Source of the DNA: Madurella fahalii
Lineage: Eukaryota; Ascomycota; Sordariomycetes; Sordariales
Reading direction: 5' to 3'
Length of the DNA stretch: 64,000 nucleotides
Assembly: GCA_029876055.1 (NCBI GenBank)
Contig: CM056876.1
Location: forward strand, 4,588,001 to 4,652,000
Shown: one piece after another, positions 34,583 to 46,527 of the stretch
How the letters are laid out: each line of letters opens with the position of its first letter
Numbering within the stretch: the first letter of the stretch is position 1
Translations under genes and position numbers: made by a program
Notes under the pieces: model-generated
The model's database searches: none
Seen by the model: the letters and a program-made list of their open reading frames with translations, nothing else
Told to the model about the DNA's origin: nothing

Positions 34583-36656
34583 ATGGACAAATCCACCGGC
34601 ACTACAATAAGGGAGACAGCATTGGTCGCCGACGCAGAAGCAAATGATACGGCAGCCAATAGTTCCAATGGACCCAAGGCGAAGATCTACCCCAAAGGGT
34701 GGAAGCTGCACGCGCTTACAGCCGGGTGGGAGGTCCCGTCCCATTACATTTCGCGAAGTCCGCCACCTAACCATGACAGTTTTACAGCCTCTGTCTCAGC
34801 ATGCTCCTATCGACATTAGAGACGACCATCGTAAGCACATCTCTGGTCTCGATGGTTAATGCCCTTGAGGGGTTTAGCCAGGCCGGTTGGGTTGTCACGT
34901 CGTATTTTTTGACCTACACAGGTACGTGCTGTGACGCGTGTATTACTACTAGCTATAGGCGTTTTATTCCGACCTAGCTGACGAGAGACGATGCAAAATC
35001 CAGGCTTCCTCATCATATACGCTAAACTGAGCGACATCCTTGGCACAAAGGTCCTAATCTTGTTTGCTGTGGCATTGTTCGCCGTCTTCTCCATCGCTTG
35101 CGGCTTCTCAAACACGATGTTGCAGCTGTGAGTGCATCCGCAGCATGATGCGTCATGACTCTTTGGTCAAAAACTCACATGCCATTTCAGCATTATCTTC
35201 CGCTCCATCCAGGGGATTGGAGGCTCAGGCATTTACTCCCTCGTCACGGTCATGACGCCCCTCATGGTCCCCCCTGCCAAATATCCGACCTACATCGCCA
35301 TCATCTCGTCCGTGTTCGCCATCTCAAGTGTACTCGGACCCCTTCTTGGCGGCGCCATCTCTGACACTACGACGTGGAGATGGGTGTTCTGGCTCAAGTA
35401 CGTCTTGTTTACCTTGTGCCATGGCCAGCGGTACTGAAACCATCACACAGTGGCCCTCCCGGAACCGTCGCCATCATTCTGATCAGCATCTCCATCCCGT
35501 TCAGTTTCCCTTACCCCGGGCCCGCCCGTTTTTTCAGCGCTCTCATGTCACAGAAGGTGTGGACACGGGTTGACTTTCTGGGAGCTTTCACTTCCTTAGC
35601 TGCCTCCATCTTATTGGTTTTCGCCTTGGAACAGGCAGGCGTAGAATACCCCTGGGACAGTGCGGCCATTATTGCGTCTTTCGTACTCTCGGGGGTACTT
35701 TGGATTATCTTTGTTGGCTGGGAGAGGACGCTCTCTGTAAGGAACGCCGCTTGCGAACCAATGTTTCCTTGGAGACTGGCTTGTAATAGGTTGGTCTTAG
35801 GGTTGCTGCTGTGAGTACCCCACCTCATCCGGCTCCCGGGAACTGCTTGCTGAGGACTCCAAGAAACGCTTTTCTGACCGGTTTCCCCTTTATGGCCTCT
35901 CTCATCAACATACCGCAGCGGTTTCAAGTAGTTAACGGCACAACAGCCGTCGATGCAGGCATCCGCATGTTACCGCTACTTCTCTGTTCACCTTTTGCAA
36001 CGATCCTCTCAAGCTTGATCATCTCGAGACTCAAGATTGCGCCTTTGTATATCCTGCTCGGAGGATGCAGCCTGCAAGCAATCGGGGTCGGCCTATTTAG
36101 CTCCCTCGACTCATCCGACCTGAGTATTCCGGCTTCCCAGTACGGATTCCAAGTTATCATGGGTTTCGGATTCGGCTTCAATCTCAGCACCGTGCTGATG
36201 ATGGTGCCAATGGTCGTTAAACAAGAGGACATGGGTTCGTCCTCACTAATCCTGCCGTACGGGATTTTTTAAATCGCTAATCAAGTGGATCTAGCTGTCA
36301 CCATGGGTTCGGCCACACAGATCCGAGTCTTAGGCGGTACTATCGGCTTAGCCATATGCTCAGCTCTGTTGAGAAACTACGTTACAAACCAAACCACCGA
36401 ATTATTGACTTCGGACCAACAAGCCGCGATGTTTCAATCTTTTCAAAGCGTTGGGCGCCTCTCCCCTGAGCTGCAGGTCAAAATCAGGGGGGTGTATGCC
36501 GATGGATACAGCCAGATAATGAGGGTGATGCTCTACTTTTGCATCGCCTCTTTGTTTTCACTGCTACTTCTTGTTGAGCGACACCCTAGGAGACTGCAGA
36601 CGACAGAGGACGGTGAGATTGTGGTTCGGGAACAAGAGCGGGGAAAGGAATCATGA
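34583..36656 (+). CDS. MFS drug/H+ antiporter-type transporter (14 TM)
   Basis: Seven exons in full phase agreement: 34583-34732, 34780-34921, 35004-35127, 35191-35397, 35451-35810, 35864-36234 and 36295-36656, giving 571 residues. Introns are 47-82 bp with GT-AG ends and branch sites such as TGCTGAG and CGCTAAT. Visible motifs are LSTLETTIVSTSLVS (TM1), GWVVTSYFLTYTGFLIIYAKLSDILGTK (TM2 and motif A), RSIQGIGGSG (motif B), SSVLGPLLGGAISD (motif C) and WRWVFWLNGPPG. About 14 hydrophobic segments are present, the DHA2 layout of fungal efflux pumps for drugs or secondary metabolites in the plasma membrane. No biosynthetic genes flank it, so the substrate cannot be inferred. Confidence 0.9.
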
Positions 36657-39600
36657 CCCTGTGAATCGCTTTAGGTTTTCATGGCGTATCCGAACAGGCG
36701 TTAAATGAAAAGATTTCTCGGCAAAAATTTGTGTTATGCTTAGGTAGTGGAGACTGGGCTGACTACCGGTATGCATTCAACAGTCGTACCGACGGTCACA
36801 TTAGATGCACGGGTAGTAGTACCGGTAGCGCTTCTGCCGTCACTGCCTACTCATGGGTTGATATTAGGCTCGGTAACGACGGTAAGCCCAGTAAACTCAA
36901 CAGACACATACCAACATCTGCTGATACAAGACGACTCCTAGCGGAAGGAAGTGTGAGAAGCCCCGGTGGTTGCCCATGGGATTTTCTGCTTTCGACCATC
37001 CTAGGATGGCTCGTTGGAACGCGATACCCCGGCACTTTGCGGGTAAGTCTGTTATAATTATGAGTAGGTATAGCCAGGTAGATCATGGACAATATTATAG
37101 GCGCTTTCAGGGGTCTGCCTGCCTAGGTCGAGATATCCGGGCGATATCCAGTCAACTTCTGGCAGCACTGACTTGACAAGTCCTTGACGAGGAGACAGCG
37201 TTACTGCCAAAAGCGCGTTCCGGTTATCGAAACATCCTAGGTATGAAACGCGATCATATGGCAATGGTACGTCTTTTCTTTTAATCCATATATCAAGGGG
37301 AGGCTGTTGGTTTATCGCACGTCTACTGTTTATATTAAAGCCAACCACACCAGACGCAGCGTTTACTATATCTATCAGGGACCTTGGCTCTTCAATCACC
37401 CCAGAACAGCGGCAACAGGCTCTAGCCCGAGTTCGGGTAGTACACAAGACCTGGTTCACAAGCATGTTCTCGGCAGCGACAAGGCCATCGTACTCATCCC
37501 ACGTCACGATTTAGAGTAACGTGACGAGTATCTTCCGTACATATCCTACATTCTCAGCACTACCTAAGAGGTGTACAGGATTGACCGTGGTTGCAGACCC
37601 CCGGAGCAAAGCGACTTCTTCGGTTTCGACTCGAACCTGCATGCAACCTTGGCTGGGCTACCACAACTCATCATGCCAATCGCACAATGCCCGTTCAACT
37701 CTCATGTTTCTAGCTGAGAGGAAGTCTTTCCTGTCTCAATGGGAATGGTTGGGGCACAAGGCACAGATATATGAATGCGGCGGGTGGTAGAGGACTTCTT
37801 GGTCAGCACTGGCCTTCCAACCGGGGTTTTAACTGGGAGAACTGCGTTCCATATCTGAGTAAGCGTATGGCTCTGTGCGAGAGCATGTCTTGGTATTAGA
37901 GAGTGTAAGTTCTTTTAGTAGCCTAATAAGGCCAAATTGTCGAGACGGGTTCGGAGCCTCGCTTGCCCATCGACACAGCAACTTCGGGGTTGGTCCTCAA
38001 CATTTACGTGCAAGCGTGCGTCAGGCTCATGGAAGGGCTTGACAATAAGGTCTCGAAGCCAGAGTCGGAGACTCGGAATCTTCTTGCTTCCACATATGAT
38101 CATGCATAGAGAGCCCGATGTTTCTTGAAGGGACTCTACGCTTCTTCCAACATGCCGCCTACACGAGGGACTGGCGGATCGCTGCATTCTGAGCGAGGTA
38201 GAAGGACCGCGGCTTCGGCTAAGCGTAACGGGTATCGAACCTGCTGGCGGGGCTGTTGCCGCGACGCATTGGATTTTGGTGTCCGCTCGAGATCTTCTTT
38301 TTCTTCGTCGTTATCGACGGGATCACCGTCCTTGCTGCTGCTGCTGCTGCACCGCTGCGGGCGGCCATATTTCTCGTCACACGTTGGGTGCTTGTTTCCA
38401 TTGATGGAGGCGGTGTTGGAATGCTGGACCTTGTGGGGGGCAGTGCAGTTGCATCGACAGGTGGCCAAAATGCTTCGAGGCTGTCCAGCCACTGCTCAAT
38501 TGAAAGAGGATGCATGGGAATCGAGTTCATCAAGTCCCAGATGCAGCGCACCGCGACGCAACGTTGTCTTCTGCACCTTCCCCAATTTTTTTGGGTTCCT
38601 GATATTCAGAGTGAGTACTAAAATGGGACCTGCCATAAATTCCGATGCAGGGTCTCACGTGACACCCTGCATTGAATAACGATTGTTTTTCGAGTTCTTG
38701 TATCCGTCCCACTAAACTCCTTGCAGCTCACTTACTAAAAGGAATCATTTCTCTTTTTTTCTTTTTTCCTTTTCTCCATCCTTCTTCTTCGCTAGTTAAG
38801 CCGGATATGGTTAGATGCCATCACAATATATGGGGGCACGGCCGATCGGTCTTGGTTGATTTCTATGGCCAGATGTATCGGTCCGAATGTATGAAATCGA
38901 TCACGGGTATTGTCCTGGACAACGGAGCATCACCAGACGTATGCGAATCCTCGCCGCCGTAATAGTATCTATCAGCCAGGCGTGCACAGCTGTTCATCCA
39001 CAACTGCGAGCGGGGCGCATACAGTATACTATGTACCAGAGTCTAGAACTTCATCACCAGGTGGGTGCACATTTTGAGGCAGCTCAAGATAGCTGAGTAC
39101 GAACGGCTGCGAGGGTTGGAAGACTGCACAGGCAGAATTGGATTGTACGACGATGGATGACCATGATGGTGATAAAGTACCGCGGGAGTGGAAGGGATTC
39201 GGAGGTTGCTGGTCAGGTCCTAGCGGGGATCATGTCTGTGGAGCTGAGTAGCTGCGGGGATGGCGGTGGGACCCACGCCTAAGGTACCTTAGGTATGTAC
39301 CTTAGGTAGGTGAGTGGGTATCGTAGTTGTCTGAGCTGGTCTCCCCAACTGAGCTGGATACTTCAGAGATGCTCAGATGCTTGCGCGAGTCCATCCCCTA
39401 ACAACTGAATCACGATTGTCGTTACAGAGTTGTCGCAGAAATGACACCAACGATGAGGTAGACGCAGTGATCGTCTGGGACAATACACGGAGAAACCCCG
39501 TCAAAAAGGAGTTCTCTACACTAACAAGTCCGAGACCCACCTCTTCGACCTCTTTTCCTCCTCCCTTCCTCCTCATCCTGCCCCTTCAAGGATATCCCGA

Positions 39601-40472
39601 ATCTGCACTCTGCTAAGCCAGGAAACCGAGCAAGAGGCAATGATATTGCGGCCTGTTGTGCAAGTCCTGCTCGGGGCTGCACCTTGCAGCTTCGATGCGC
39701 TGCTGCAACGCTGGAGTGCGCATTGCTGCCCAAGTCTAGCACTGCCTGCCCGCTGAGACTTCGCAGCTGTTATTCTGCGGACAATGTCCGGCATCACAAT
39801 GGCGCCACTCAAAGTCAAGTGTAAGGTGTTTGATTGTTCTAGGCATAGTTTTGGTACTGCTCAATCTTGGAACCATGAGACCATCGCCTCCAGCGGAAGG
39901 GGCCACGACAAACACATCCCGCTTTTTGAAATCCTGAAGTTTCAGTAATCCCTGACTTGCATAGCCGATCCAAAAGGAACGGGCGATACAATATCGACCA
40001 CGGCGATCGGAGGGAGCCAACGCCGTCCCTCCAAAAACCCTTCACGTGGGCTATTTGTTCGGACGATATATGGATCCTGATCGTCCTCGGACGGATGTTA
40101 CCGCGGGCGCAGCTGCGGATACCGCGGCAGGCCAAGCCCTGCTAAGCCCCGATATGCGCCGTGATACGCGCAGCGGTATCCATGACGGCGACGGTCTAGA
40201 GCACAAAGGCTGGCTTAGACTTGCCCAAGTGGGCCGAAAGTGGAGCTGCAACGACTCGGACTGCGGCAGTGGCGGCATCCGGCGTCGTCTTGGCCGTCAC
40301 GGGTGAAGCTAGAAGGGTGCACCATTGACCCTATTCCAGAAGGCCTGACATCTATATAAGCAACCGGTCGTATCCAGAATGCATGCGAGCTGGACACCAT
40401 CGCCACCGTTGACACCGTCACACCGAGTTCGCTTTTCACGTTACAGCGCCACCGCCATCATCAACATCCATC
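36657..40472. other. Long intergenic region, no supported gene
   Basis: About 3.8 kb with no gene I can support. A minus frame at 37058-37507 contains YLGCFDNRNAL, faintly like a WSC domain, but it has no ATG or conserved Cys pattern. The CCTTAGGTA-type motif is repeated at about 39280-39310. AG/CT-rich pieces occur near 38760 and 39540. Confidence 0.4.
40353..40360 (+). promoter_or_regulatory. TATA box of the CVNH-LysM gene
   Basis: TATATAAG, 113 bp before the ATG at 40473, in a region otherwise without signals. Confidence 0.5.
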
Positions 40473-40570
40473 ATGAACCCTCACTACAACAACAACAACG
40501 GCGCCGGCTACCCGCAGGGAAATCCCCCGCCGTATGGCCATGGAGAGGCAGCCTCCTATTACGCCGGGGC

Positions 40571-40609
<39 letters not shown>

Positions 40610-41669
40610 CCCTCCGCACGGACAGCCAGGCGATGTCCAGGCTAGGCAAGAACACCAGCAATACCAAAGCAATCCGGGTACGGGATTCGAACAAGACGGC
40701 CCGGTGGGCGAGCGCGGCGTGTTGGGCGCACTAGGCGGCGGTGTTGCCGGTGCACTGGGCGGCAACAAGCTCGGCGGCAAGTCGGGCCACAGCAAACTGG
40801 GCAGTACGTTTGATTCTTCGTTGACCTCCTACCCCTGTGTTCCGGGATGCTCCTGATGCAACGAACCTACCGGCTGACTGGTCGTAGCTGTTCTCGGCGC
40901 TGTGGCCGGTGCTGTTGCAGGACACAAGCTGCAGGACGGTGTGTCTGACTGGAAGGACAAGCGGGACGAGGAAGAGAAAAAGAAGAAGCGGGAAGAGGAT
41001 GAGAGACGCAGGGAAGAAGAGAAGCGGAGGCAGGAACATTCTCATCACCACCAGCACCAGCACCAGCACCAGCACCAGCACCAACAACACGGCAACCGCC
41101 CTGCATCTCCTCCGCGCCACCGCGATCAGCCGCGCGGCGTCAACTACGCCGGCAACTTTAGCGCGTCCTCGCGCGACGTCCGTCTCGACGCCCACGGCGA
41201 GTACATGCTGCACGCATCCTGCCGGCGTCTGGACGGGTCGTACCAGCAGAGCAGCATCAGCCTCAACAAGATCCTCGAGAACGACCAAGGCAGCTTCCGG
41301 TGGGCATCGGGCCGGTCCGACAATGTCTGCACCCAGCCGACGAGCGTGACGGTCCAGCCCGGCGACACGCTCCGCGGCATCGCCGCGCGGTTTGGCTGTT
41401 CGTTCGAGGACATCGCGCGGCACAATGGCATCCAGAACCCGGACTTGATCCATCCCGGCCAAGTCCTTCAGGTGCCCGGCTCTAGCGGCGGTGTCGGTCA
41501 CGGAAGCGGCGGCGTTGGCAATTTCGCGGCGTCGGCGCGCAGCGTGCGGCTTGTGGACGGCGGGCGGAGACTCGAGGGCGAGCTGCTTCGCGACGGACGC
41601 TGGGCTGGGAGCTCCATCGTGCTGGACGAGAGGATAGGGAACGACAACGGCATTCTGAAGTTCAACTGA
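40473..41669 (+). CDS. CVNH-LysM lectin (cyanovirin-N homology with inserted LysM)
   Basis: Two exons, 40473-40803 and 40888-41669; the intron 40804-40887 has a GTACGT donor and a GCTGACT branch. The product is 370 residues. Residues 32-43 are a 12-Gln run. Residues 85-130 are Gly/Ala-rich (GVLGALGGGVAGALGG, LGAVAGAVAGHKL), like glycine zippers. Then follow a charged KEER helix and a His-Gln repeat. Residues about 198-255 (GNFSASSRDVRL to GSFRWASG) are the first CVNH repeat. A LysM follows at about 264-307 (VTVQPGDTLRGIAARFGCS). The second CVNH repeat is at 321-370 (FAASARSVRLVDGGR to ILKFN). This type III order (CVNH half, LysM, CVNH half) is known from Magnaporthe oryzae; CVNH binds mannose-rich glycans and LysM binds GlcNAc polymers. 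No signal peptide, so the localisation is unclear. Confidence 0.93.
40572..40607 (+). repeat. CAG microsatellite (poly-Gln)
   Basis: Eleven CAG and one CAA codon encode 12 glutamines in the first exon of the CVNH-LysM gene. A second, imperfect CACCAG repeat lies in exon 2 at 41049-41085 (His-Gln). Confidence 0.9.
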
Positions 41670-42915
41670 AGAGCCGGGAGCCGGGCGTAGAGAAGCCACT
41701 GCTTGGTCTGGGCCATATTGATGCGCTTGAGATGACATAATTGGCAGCAGTGCAGCATGTAGCACATCAGGTGGAAGCTCAATCTACATACATTGTAGCA
41801 ATTGTCTCGCTAGCACTCTGAAACCTAATTACCCCGTCTAGCTGCGGGAATCGTGTTCTCCTCCCAGCGGCGCAAACTAAGGTATCCTAACAGAGGTTAG
41901 GGCGATGGGCGGGGACTTGACATATCGGCCGGCTCGCTTCGACACGGAAACGATGAACCGGGTTAGACCCTTCTTTGGATCCACTACTATTTACCAAAAA
42001 GTGGAAATACACGGGCACGTGGGGATTGCAGGGGAAGATATCGTAAACAACTCCGAGAGTGTGGAAAGCGAAATGGAAGGCTTCCCTGGATGCGATCATG
42101 CGCCCAAGTTCATCAATTGGAAGCTTCCTCATACCCATGGCCGTCCTTCTCCGATCCCGAGTCGGGTGACAACTCGCCTTGCCATTTTTTGGCGGTGTGG
42201 CTTTTGTGTTGGTTTGTGTTGGCTTGTGTGTCGGCTTGCTTTGGTTTAGCGAGGATAGACCTGGGTGCCCTGATTGCTTTGGCCGTCAACATTCCTCCCC
42301 CTCATCTCCCGTCGATTCCCTACATACGTCCACATCGCCAACACGGCCCGTTCGGAAGGCAGTTGAGGGCCGAGAGGTCCGGGCAAACGGGAAATGCTTC
42401 GGGCGGCTTGTTGCACGGACCTCGGGTTGACCGTGCTACTTCACCGAGAAGCGGCTGGTAAATTATGAGGGGTCCCCTGGATCTTCAGCTTCCAATGGAC
42501 CGATCTCCCGATCCACCCCGCCCGTCATAGCGAAGGTGTCTGTGCGGCATCGGATCGGATTAGCGACCCATTGTTCTGCACACATCAACCACCTCACATC
42601 CCTGCCGAAGAAGTGGCCGACTCGGCCAGCGTCGCCCAACAATGTCAGTCAGGGTTGACCGCGGTAAAAAGCTGCAGCTAGCTTCGCGTCCGAGTGTTCT
42701 GCGGTTCCACCGAAGGGACTCGGGAAAGAGGGGCAATGGCGGGCCCAGATCGATCATCCAAAGGGGCCCTGGGTCCCGGCGTTGTGGTTGGCGTGGATTT
42801 CAGTCGCTCCGTATTTCTACATCATGGTCGAGCCGGCCTGAAGGCGAGTGCGGCACTCGACTCGACTCGCTTCTGACCATAGGAAAAGCAGACTCGAAGC
42901 GCCCTACACCCCAAC
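41670..42915. other. Intergenic, no supported gene
   Basis: The region between the CVNH-LysM gene and the rhodopsin-like gene. The frames at 41905-42461 overlap each other and show no domain. The promoter of the next gene must lie at the right end. Confidence 0.4.
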
Positions 42916-44075
42916 ATGGACCCCTCCACATACGCTGCTGACCAGTGGCGGCAGGATGAGCTGGTCATCACGGCCTCCATCTTCACCGGCCTCTCTATTC
43001 TCATCGTTGCCACCCGCTCCTTTGTGCGCGCAGTGCTCATCCGCAAGTTCGGCGCAGACGATGCGACCATCGTGGTGGCGCTGGTGTTCTGCATTTGCTA
43101 CCTCGCTGAGATTGTTGTCGGCAAGCAGAATGGCATGGGGCACGCCATGTCGGTTCTCAGCATGGACAACATGCTCAACATCATCAAGGCAAGTCTCGTC
43201 AGAGTCGCAAGGCTCGAGGCTGTTTTGCTGACTGGAAAACCCGGAGCAGGTGACGCTCTCGATCCAGCTGACATACTACGCCGCCGTCAGCTTCATCAAG
43301 TTCTCCATTTTGTGCATGTACCTGCGATTCGTCGCCACGCCTATGCTTCGCAGGGCGTGTATCGGCATGATCGTTTTCCACTCACTCTTCTTCATCGTAT
43401 GCATCGCCGTGACCGTGGCACAGTGCCAGCCCCTGCACAAGATGTGGGATATCATGGGCACCGTGGACGGCAAGTGCATCAACACCACGGCCTTCTTCTA
43501 TTGTAAGATCTCTTTCCTTGCCACAAGCGCCCGGGCGGCACGAGCTAACAGCCGCCGCAGTCACGTCGGGATTCAACATCGTCACCGACATCATCATCCT
43601 TGCCTTGCCGATCAAGACACTGATCGGTATCAACCGGCCTCTCAAAGAGAAGATCGCCCTGGTGTGCGTCTTCGGCGTCGGCACCTTCGCCACCATCGTG
43701 GCCATGGTCCGTCTGCACACCATCTATACGTACACGCTTGCCGTAGATCCCTTCCAGAACAGCATCCTGGTGAACCTCTGGTCCGTCATCGAGATCAACG
43801 TTGCCGTCGGCTGCGCCAGCGCGCCGGCGCTGAAGCCGCTCTTCACCCCCCAGGCGCTCAAGAGCGCCCGCCAGGGAAGCACCCCGCCCCACCACTCCGA
43901 CTATGAGTACCATAGCCGGGGCCGGTCGGGCATCAAGAGCAAGATGTCGGTCGACCAGTCGTTCGCCGCAAGGGATATCAACATGGGGCCCATCGTTCCA
44001 TCGAGCCACACCAAGATCAGCGGGGGCAAGCCGGATTCGGATTCGGGCAGTATGCAGCAGATTCTAACTGACTAA
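42916..44075 (+). CDS. Rhodopsin-like/SAT4-family integral membrane protein
   Basis: Three exons: 42916-43188, 43250-43502 and 43561-44075, giving 346 residues. The first intron (43189-43249) uses a GC donor (GCAAGT) with a TGCTGACT branch; the second (43503-43560) has GTAAGA and a GCTAAC branch. About seven hydrophobic segments are visible, for example LVITASIFTGLSILIVATRS, IVVALVFCICYLAEIVV, YYAAVSFIKFSILCMYLRF, MIVFHSLFFIVCIAVTVAQC and GFNIVTDIIILALPIKTLIG. The Q-C-x-P-L-x-x-x-W motif and C-I-N-x-T in the extracellular loop match the fungal rhodopsin (SAT4, DUF3328-like older names, PTH11-related) family. There is no N-terminal CFEM domain. The cytosolic tail is Ser/Lys-rich. The role is probably a surface receptor-like protein; the ligand is unknown. 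Confidence 0.87.
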
Positions 44076-44100
44076 TCAAGTGAAATGATTGAGTGGAAAT

Positions 44101-44383
44101 TGTCAAGAGGGTCAGGTGCCAGTCCAAAGGATCAGGATCACAGGATCTAGTGTGGGAGCCAAGCCCATGTACTCTATTGAGCTAAGGAAGACTGGCAGCT
44201 AACTGCGCCACGGTACGAACGCCATCCTGTACGCGTATCTCGTCTATAAAAGGAGCAAACTCTCCAGCAAAGATAGATGGACAGAAGGCAGAAGAATAAG
44301 GGACAATCAACACAATCAAGACAAGACACACAAAAATCCTAAACTGTCATTTCCCAAGATTCAGAGGTGCCGTGTTTCCGACA
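44101..44383 (+). repeat. Solo LTR, same family as the copia element at 48690-62726
   Basis: It begins TGTCAAGAGG and ends TTTCCGACA and carries the TCTATAAAAGGAGC box also seen in the two LTRs of the large copia element. It is in the opposite orientation to that element. No target duplication was found, and next to its 3' end lies CCTGATCCTTTTGACA, an inverted copy of the LTR's own start. Confidence 0.8.
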
Positions 44384-44666
44384 CCTGATCCTTTTGACAG
44401 GAACCACCCTAGTTCGAAGCATCTCTGAGCGAGAAATGCTAAGACTCTGTAGAGTGGCCATCCACAGACCTTAAGCAGGCCTGTTGGTAGATGGTCGTTA
44501 CCTGGAGCTTTCCAGGGCGAGGCTTTGGCTAGAACCTCCCTGATATCCTCAGGGGTAACGGCTTGGCTGATTTCGAACCTCGGCCCCCAAGGTTGGGACA
44601 AGTCTGGATCTTGAATATCTGACAAGTCGGCTGGAGGATCAGGGAAAAAACGGTCGGCTAGAGCTA

Positions 44667-44709
44667 ACGTATCTTATAAGCGAGATGAACATATAAGCGA
44701 ATTGAACAC
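44667..44709 (+). repeat. Left terminal inverted repeat of the Fot1-type element
   Basis: Matches the reverse complement of 46485-46527 with about two mismatches and contains GATGAACATATAAGCGA. Confidence 0.88.
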
Positions 44710-44755
44710 TTACTACCACACTATAACAGTCAACTACAATTACAACACAACAACA

Positions 44756-46428
44756 CTATGAACCTACTATAATTACATCAGAAACAGCTGAATCGGACCC
44801 TTCTGCAGCCTCCTGGCACGTACGCGCATTATGGCCAGGCTTGCCGCACACACCACAGCACCGAACCCTCGTACGACCCCCCCCTGCACCACCACCATCC
44901 TGCTCCTTTTCTTGCGCCGCCTCCCCAACCCCGGCCTTCTGGGCTAGTTGATCCTTTGCATCTTGTACTGCAAGTGATCCTCCAAGCTGTATGCGTGTTC
45001 TTTTGGCTCTCCGGCGCTTACTAAGTACCTCGTTGGCCTTGCGGAGCGAAGAGACCTCTGACCGAAGAAGAGCGACCTCGTGCATTACAGCCATTGTACC
45101 TTTGGTAAGCTGGTCCACAGCAGCCAACATCGAAGTTGGGGAGCTATTTTGATGGTTGGCAATGCGAGTCTTGATGAGCGTTGACTGCGAGGTCGCTTCT
45201 CGAGGGTTATGTGGTGTCTGGAAGACCCAAGGTTGTGGTGTGCCGGCCCGCGAGTTCAAGGGCGTTGGTGTACGAAGCTTCACATCCAGCTTGGATATCA
45301 CCCTCTCTGGATCGTACGGTATAAGGCCAGTACCTGCAAAGCTACCCTGGACATTCTTCTCTGTCATCGAGACGAAGAAGGCCTTACGGAAGCCGCAAAG
45401 GAACTCGAGCTTGCTCACGTGGTTGATATGCATCCGTATCAAGTCTTCAACCTGGCGACTATATACCTTCTTCAGCGGCCCAAAGCAGCCGATATCGAGT
45501 GGCTGGAGGAGGTGTGAGGAATGCGGAGGCATACAGAGCGTTATAATGTTGTTCTGCTGACAATAGAGCTCGAATTCAGTCGAGTAGTGGCTCTCGTGGC
45601 TGTCGAGGATCAATAACCGGTACTTGCCCTTTGCCCGAGGCGCTGTATAGTAGTCGAAGTGCTTGATCCAATCCAGGCCTACCGTATTGGTAGTCCAGCC
45701 ATTGTCGGTTGTTACGATACGCCAGTCGGCTGGGAGGTCGCATTCGGTATACCAGTTAGCGAGGTGGTACTGCGCGGCCAAGATGATGAACGGAGGAATG
45801 GCCTAGCCGAGTGCGTTAACGCCCTGGATTACCGTCGCCCATTCGCGGTTGCCAGGCTGGGCCAGCTTCGCCTTGCTACGGCCATCCGAGGTCGTAACCA
45901 CCATACCCGCACAGATAATGCCCATCATAAACCCCGTCTCGTCGAAGTTGTAGATATCGTCATCGACAATGCCGTACTTGGCCTTGGTATTCCGTACGAG
46001 GGCAAACCAGTCGCCAATGACCTTTGGATCCTCGCACTTAGCCCTCTAGTAGTCATATCTACGCGACCAGCACGTTCGGATCTTTTCCTTGCGTTCGACG
46101 AAGTTGTAGGCCCAGAGCTTGCCGACAGGGGCGCGTCGCGTACGCGTAGAAGTTGGTTGGCCATATCTTCCACACCACGCAGTCTCGGTGGAAAAGCGCG
46201 TGCGATTAGGCCTAGTATATACTGAACTATTGCCTCCTCTTCAGAATCCGTAAGCCGACGCGAGTTGGGTATGGTGTCGCATCGTGCAGGCTTGCCGTCG
46301 CGTCGGTTTCGGATGGTATTGACTGTCACGTTGTAGATCTTGGCTGCGGCGCGGAGACTAAGTTTTGGGTTCTTTTGAATAGCTTCAAGGGCTAAGATTA
46401 CCCTAGATTCTCTTGAAGCCGAAGACAT
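44756..46428 (-). pseudogene. Fot1/Pogo transposase, inactive
   Basis: The frame starts MSSASRESRVILALEAIQ with a psq-type helix-turn-helix region (LSLRAAAKIYNVTVNTIRNR). The catalytic region has YNFDETGFMMG (first Asp) and LLILDSHESHYS (second Asp), then PPHSSHLLQPLD and SMTEKNVQGSFAGTGLIPYDP. Near the C-terminus is a CCHC knuckle, CGVCGKPGHNARTC, common in fungal Pogo transposases. Two TAG stops (46046-46048 after YDY and 45804-45806 after ALG) each replace CAG, and a frame slip lies at the G-run 46128-46131 (a missing base). DNA-binding and DDE cleavage would be its jobs, but this copy cannot make an intact enzyme. Confidence 0.88.
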
Positions 46429-46484
46429 CGTTGGGTGTGGAGGATTTTGGTTGTGGTATGGAGAGAAGACGCGTCGCGGTCAAA

Positions 46485-46527
46485 GTGTTCAACTCGCTTA
46501 TATGTTCATCTCGCTTATAAGATACAT
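46485..46527 (-). repeat. Right terminal inverted repeat of the Fot1-type element
   Basis: Begins GTGTTCAACTCGC on the plus strand and is the inverted partner of 44667-44709. Confidence 0.88.

Larger units (their letters stand above)
44667..46527 (-). mobile_element. Fot1/Pogo-type DNA transposon (Tc1-mariner superfamily)
   Basis: 1861 bp, flanked on both sides by TA (44665-44666 and 46528-46529), the usual Pogo target. The ends are inverted repeats of about 43 bp, starting ACGTATCTTATAAGCGAG on the left and ATGTATCTTATAAGCGAG in the reverse complement of the right end. The single transposase frame is on the minus strand and is broken. The element is inserted in a LINE fragment. Confidence 0.9.

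Noticed and set aside
37058..37507. Possible WSC-like domain (YLGCF)
   Set aside because: No ATG, Cys pattern incomplete, no splice partners found.
37600..37650. tRNA B-box-like GGTTCGAGTCG on the minus strand
   Set aside because: No A-box and no acceptor or T-stem pairing could be drawn.
38125..38679. 184-codon plus frame and opposite minus frame
   Set aside because: Both overlap simple CTG/GCT repeats and have no recognisable features.
40731..41765. 344-codon minus frame opposite the CVNH-LysM exon
   Set aside because: A shadow of the spliced lectin gene, whose domains are unmistakable.
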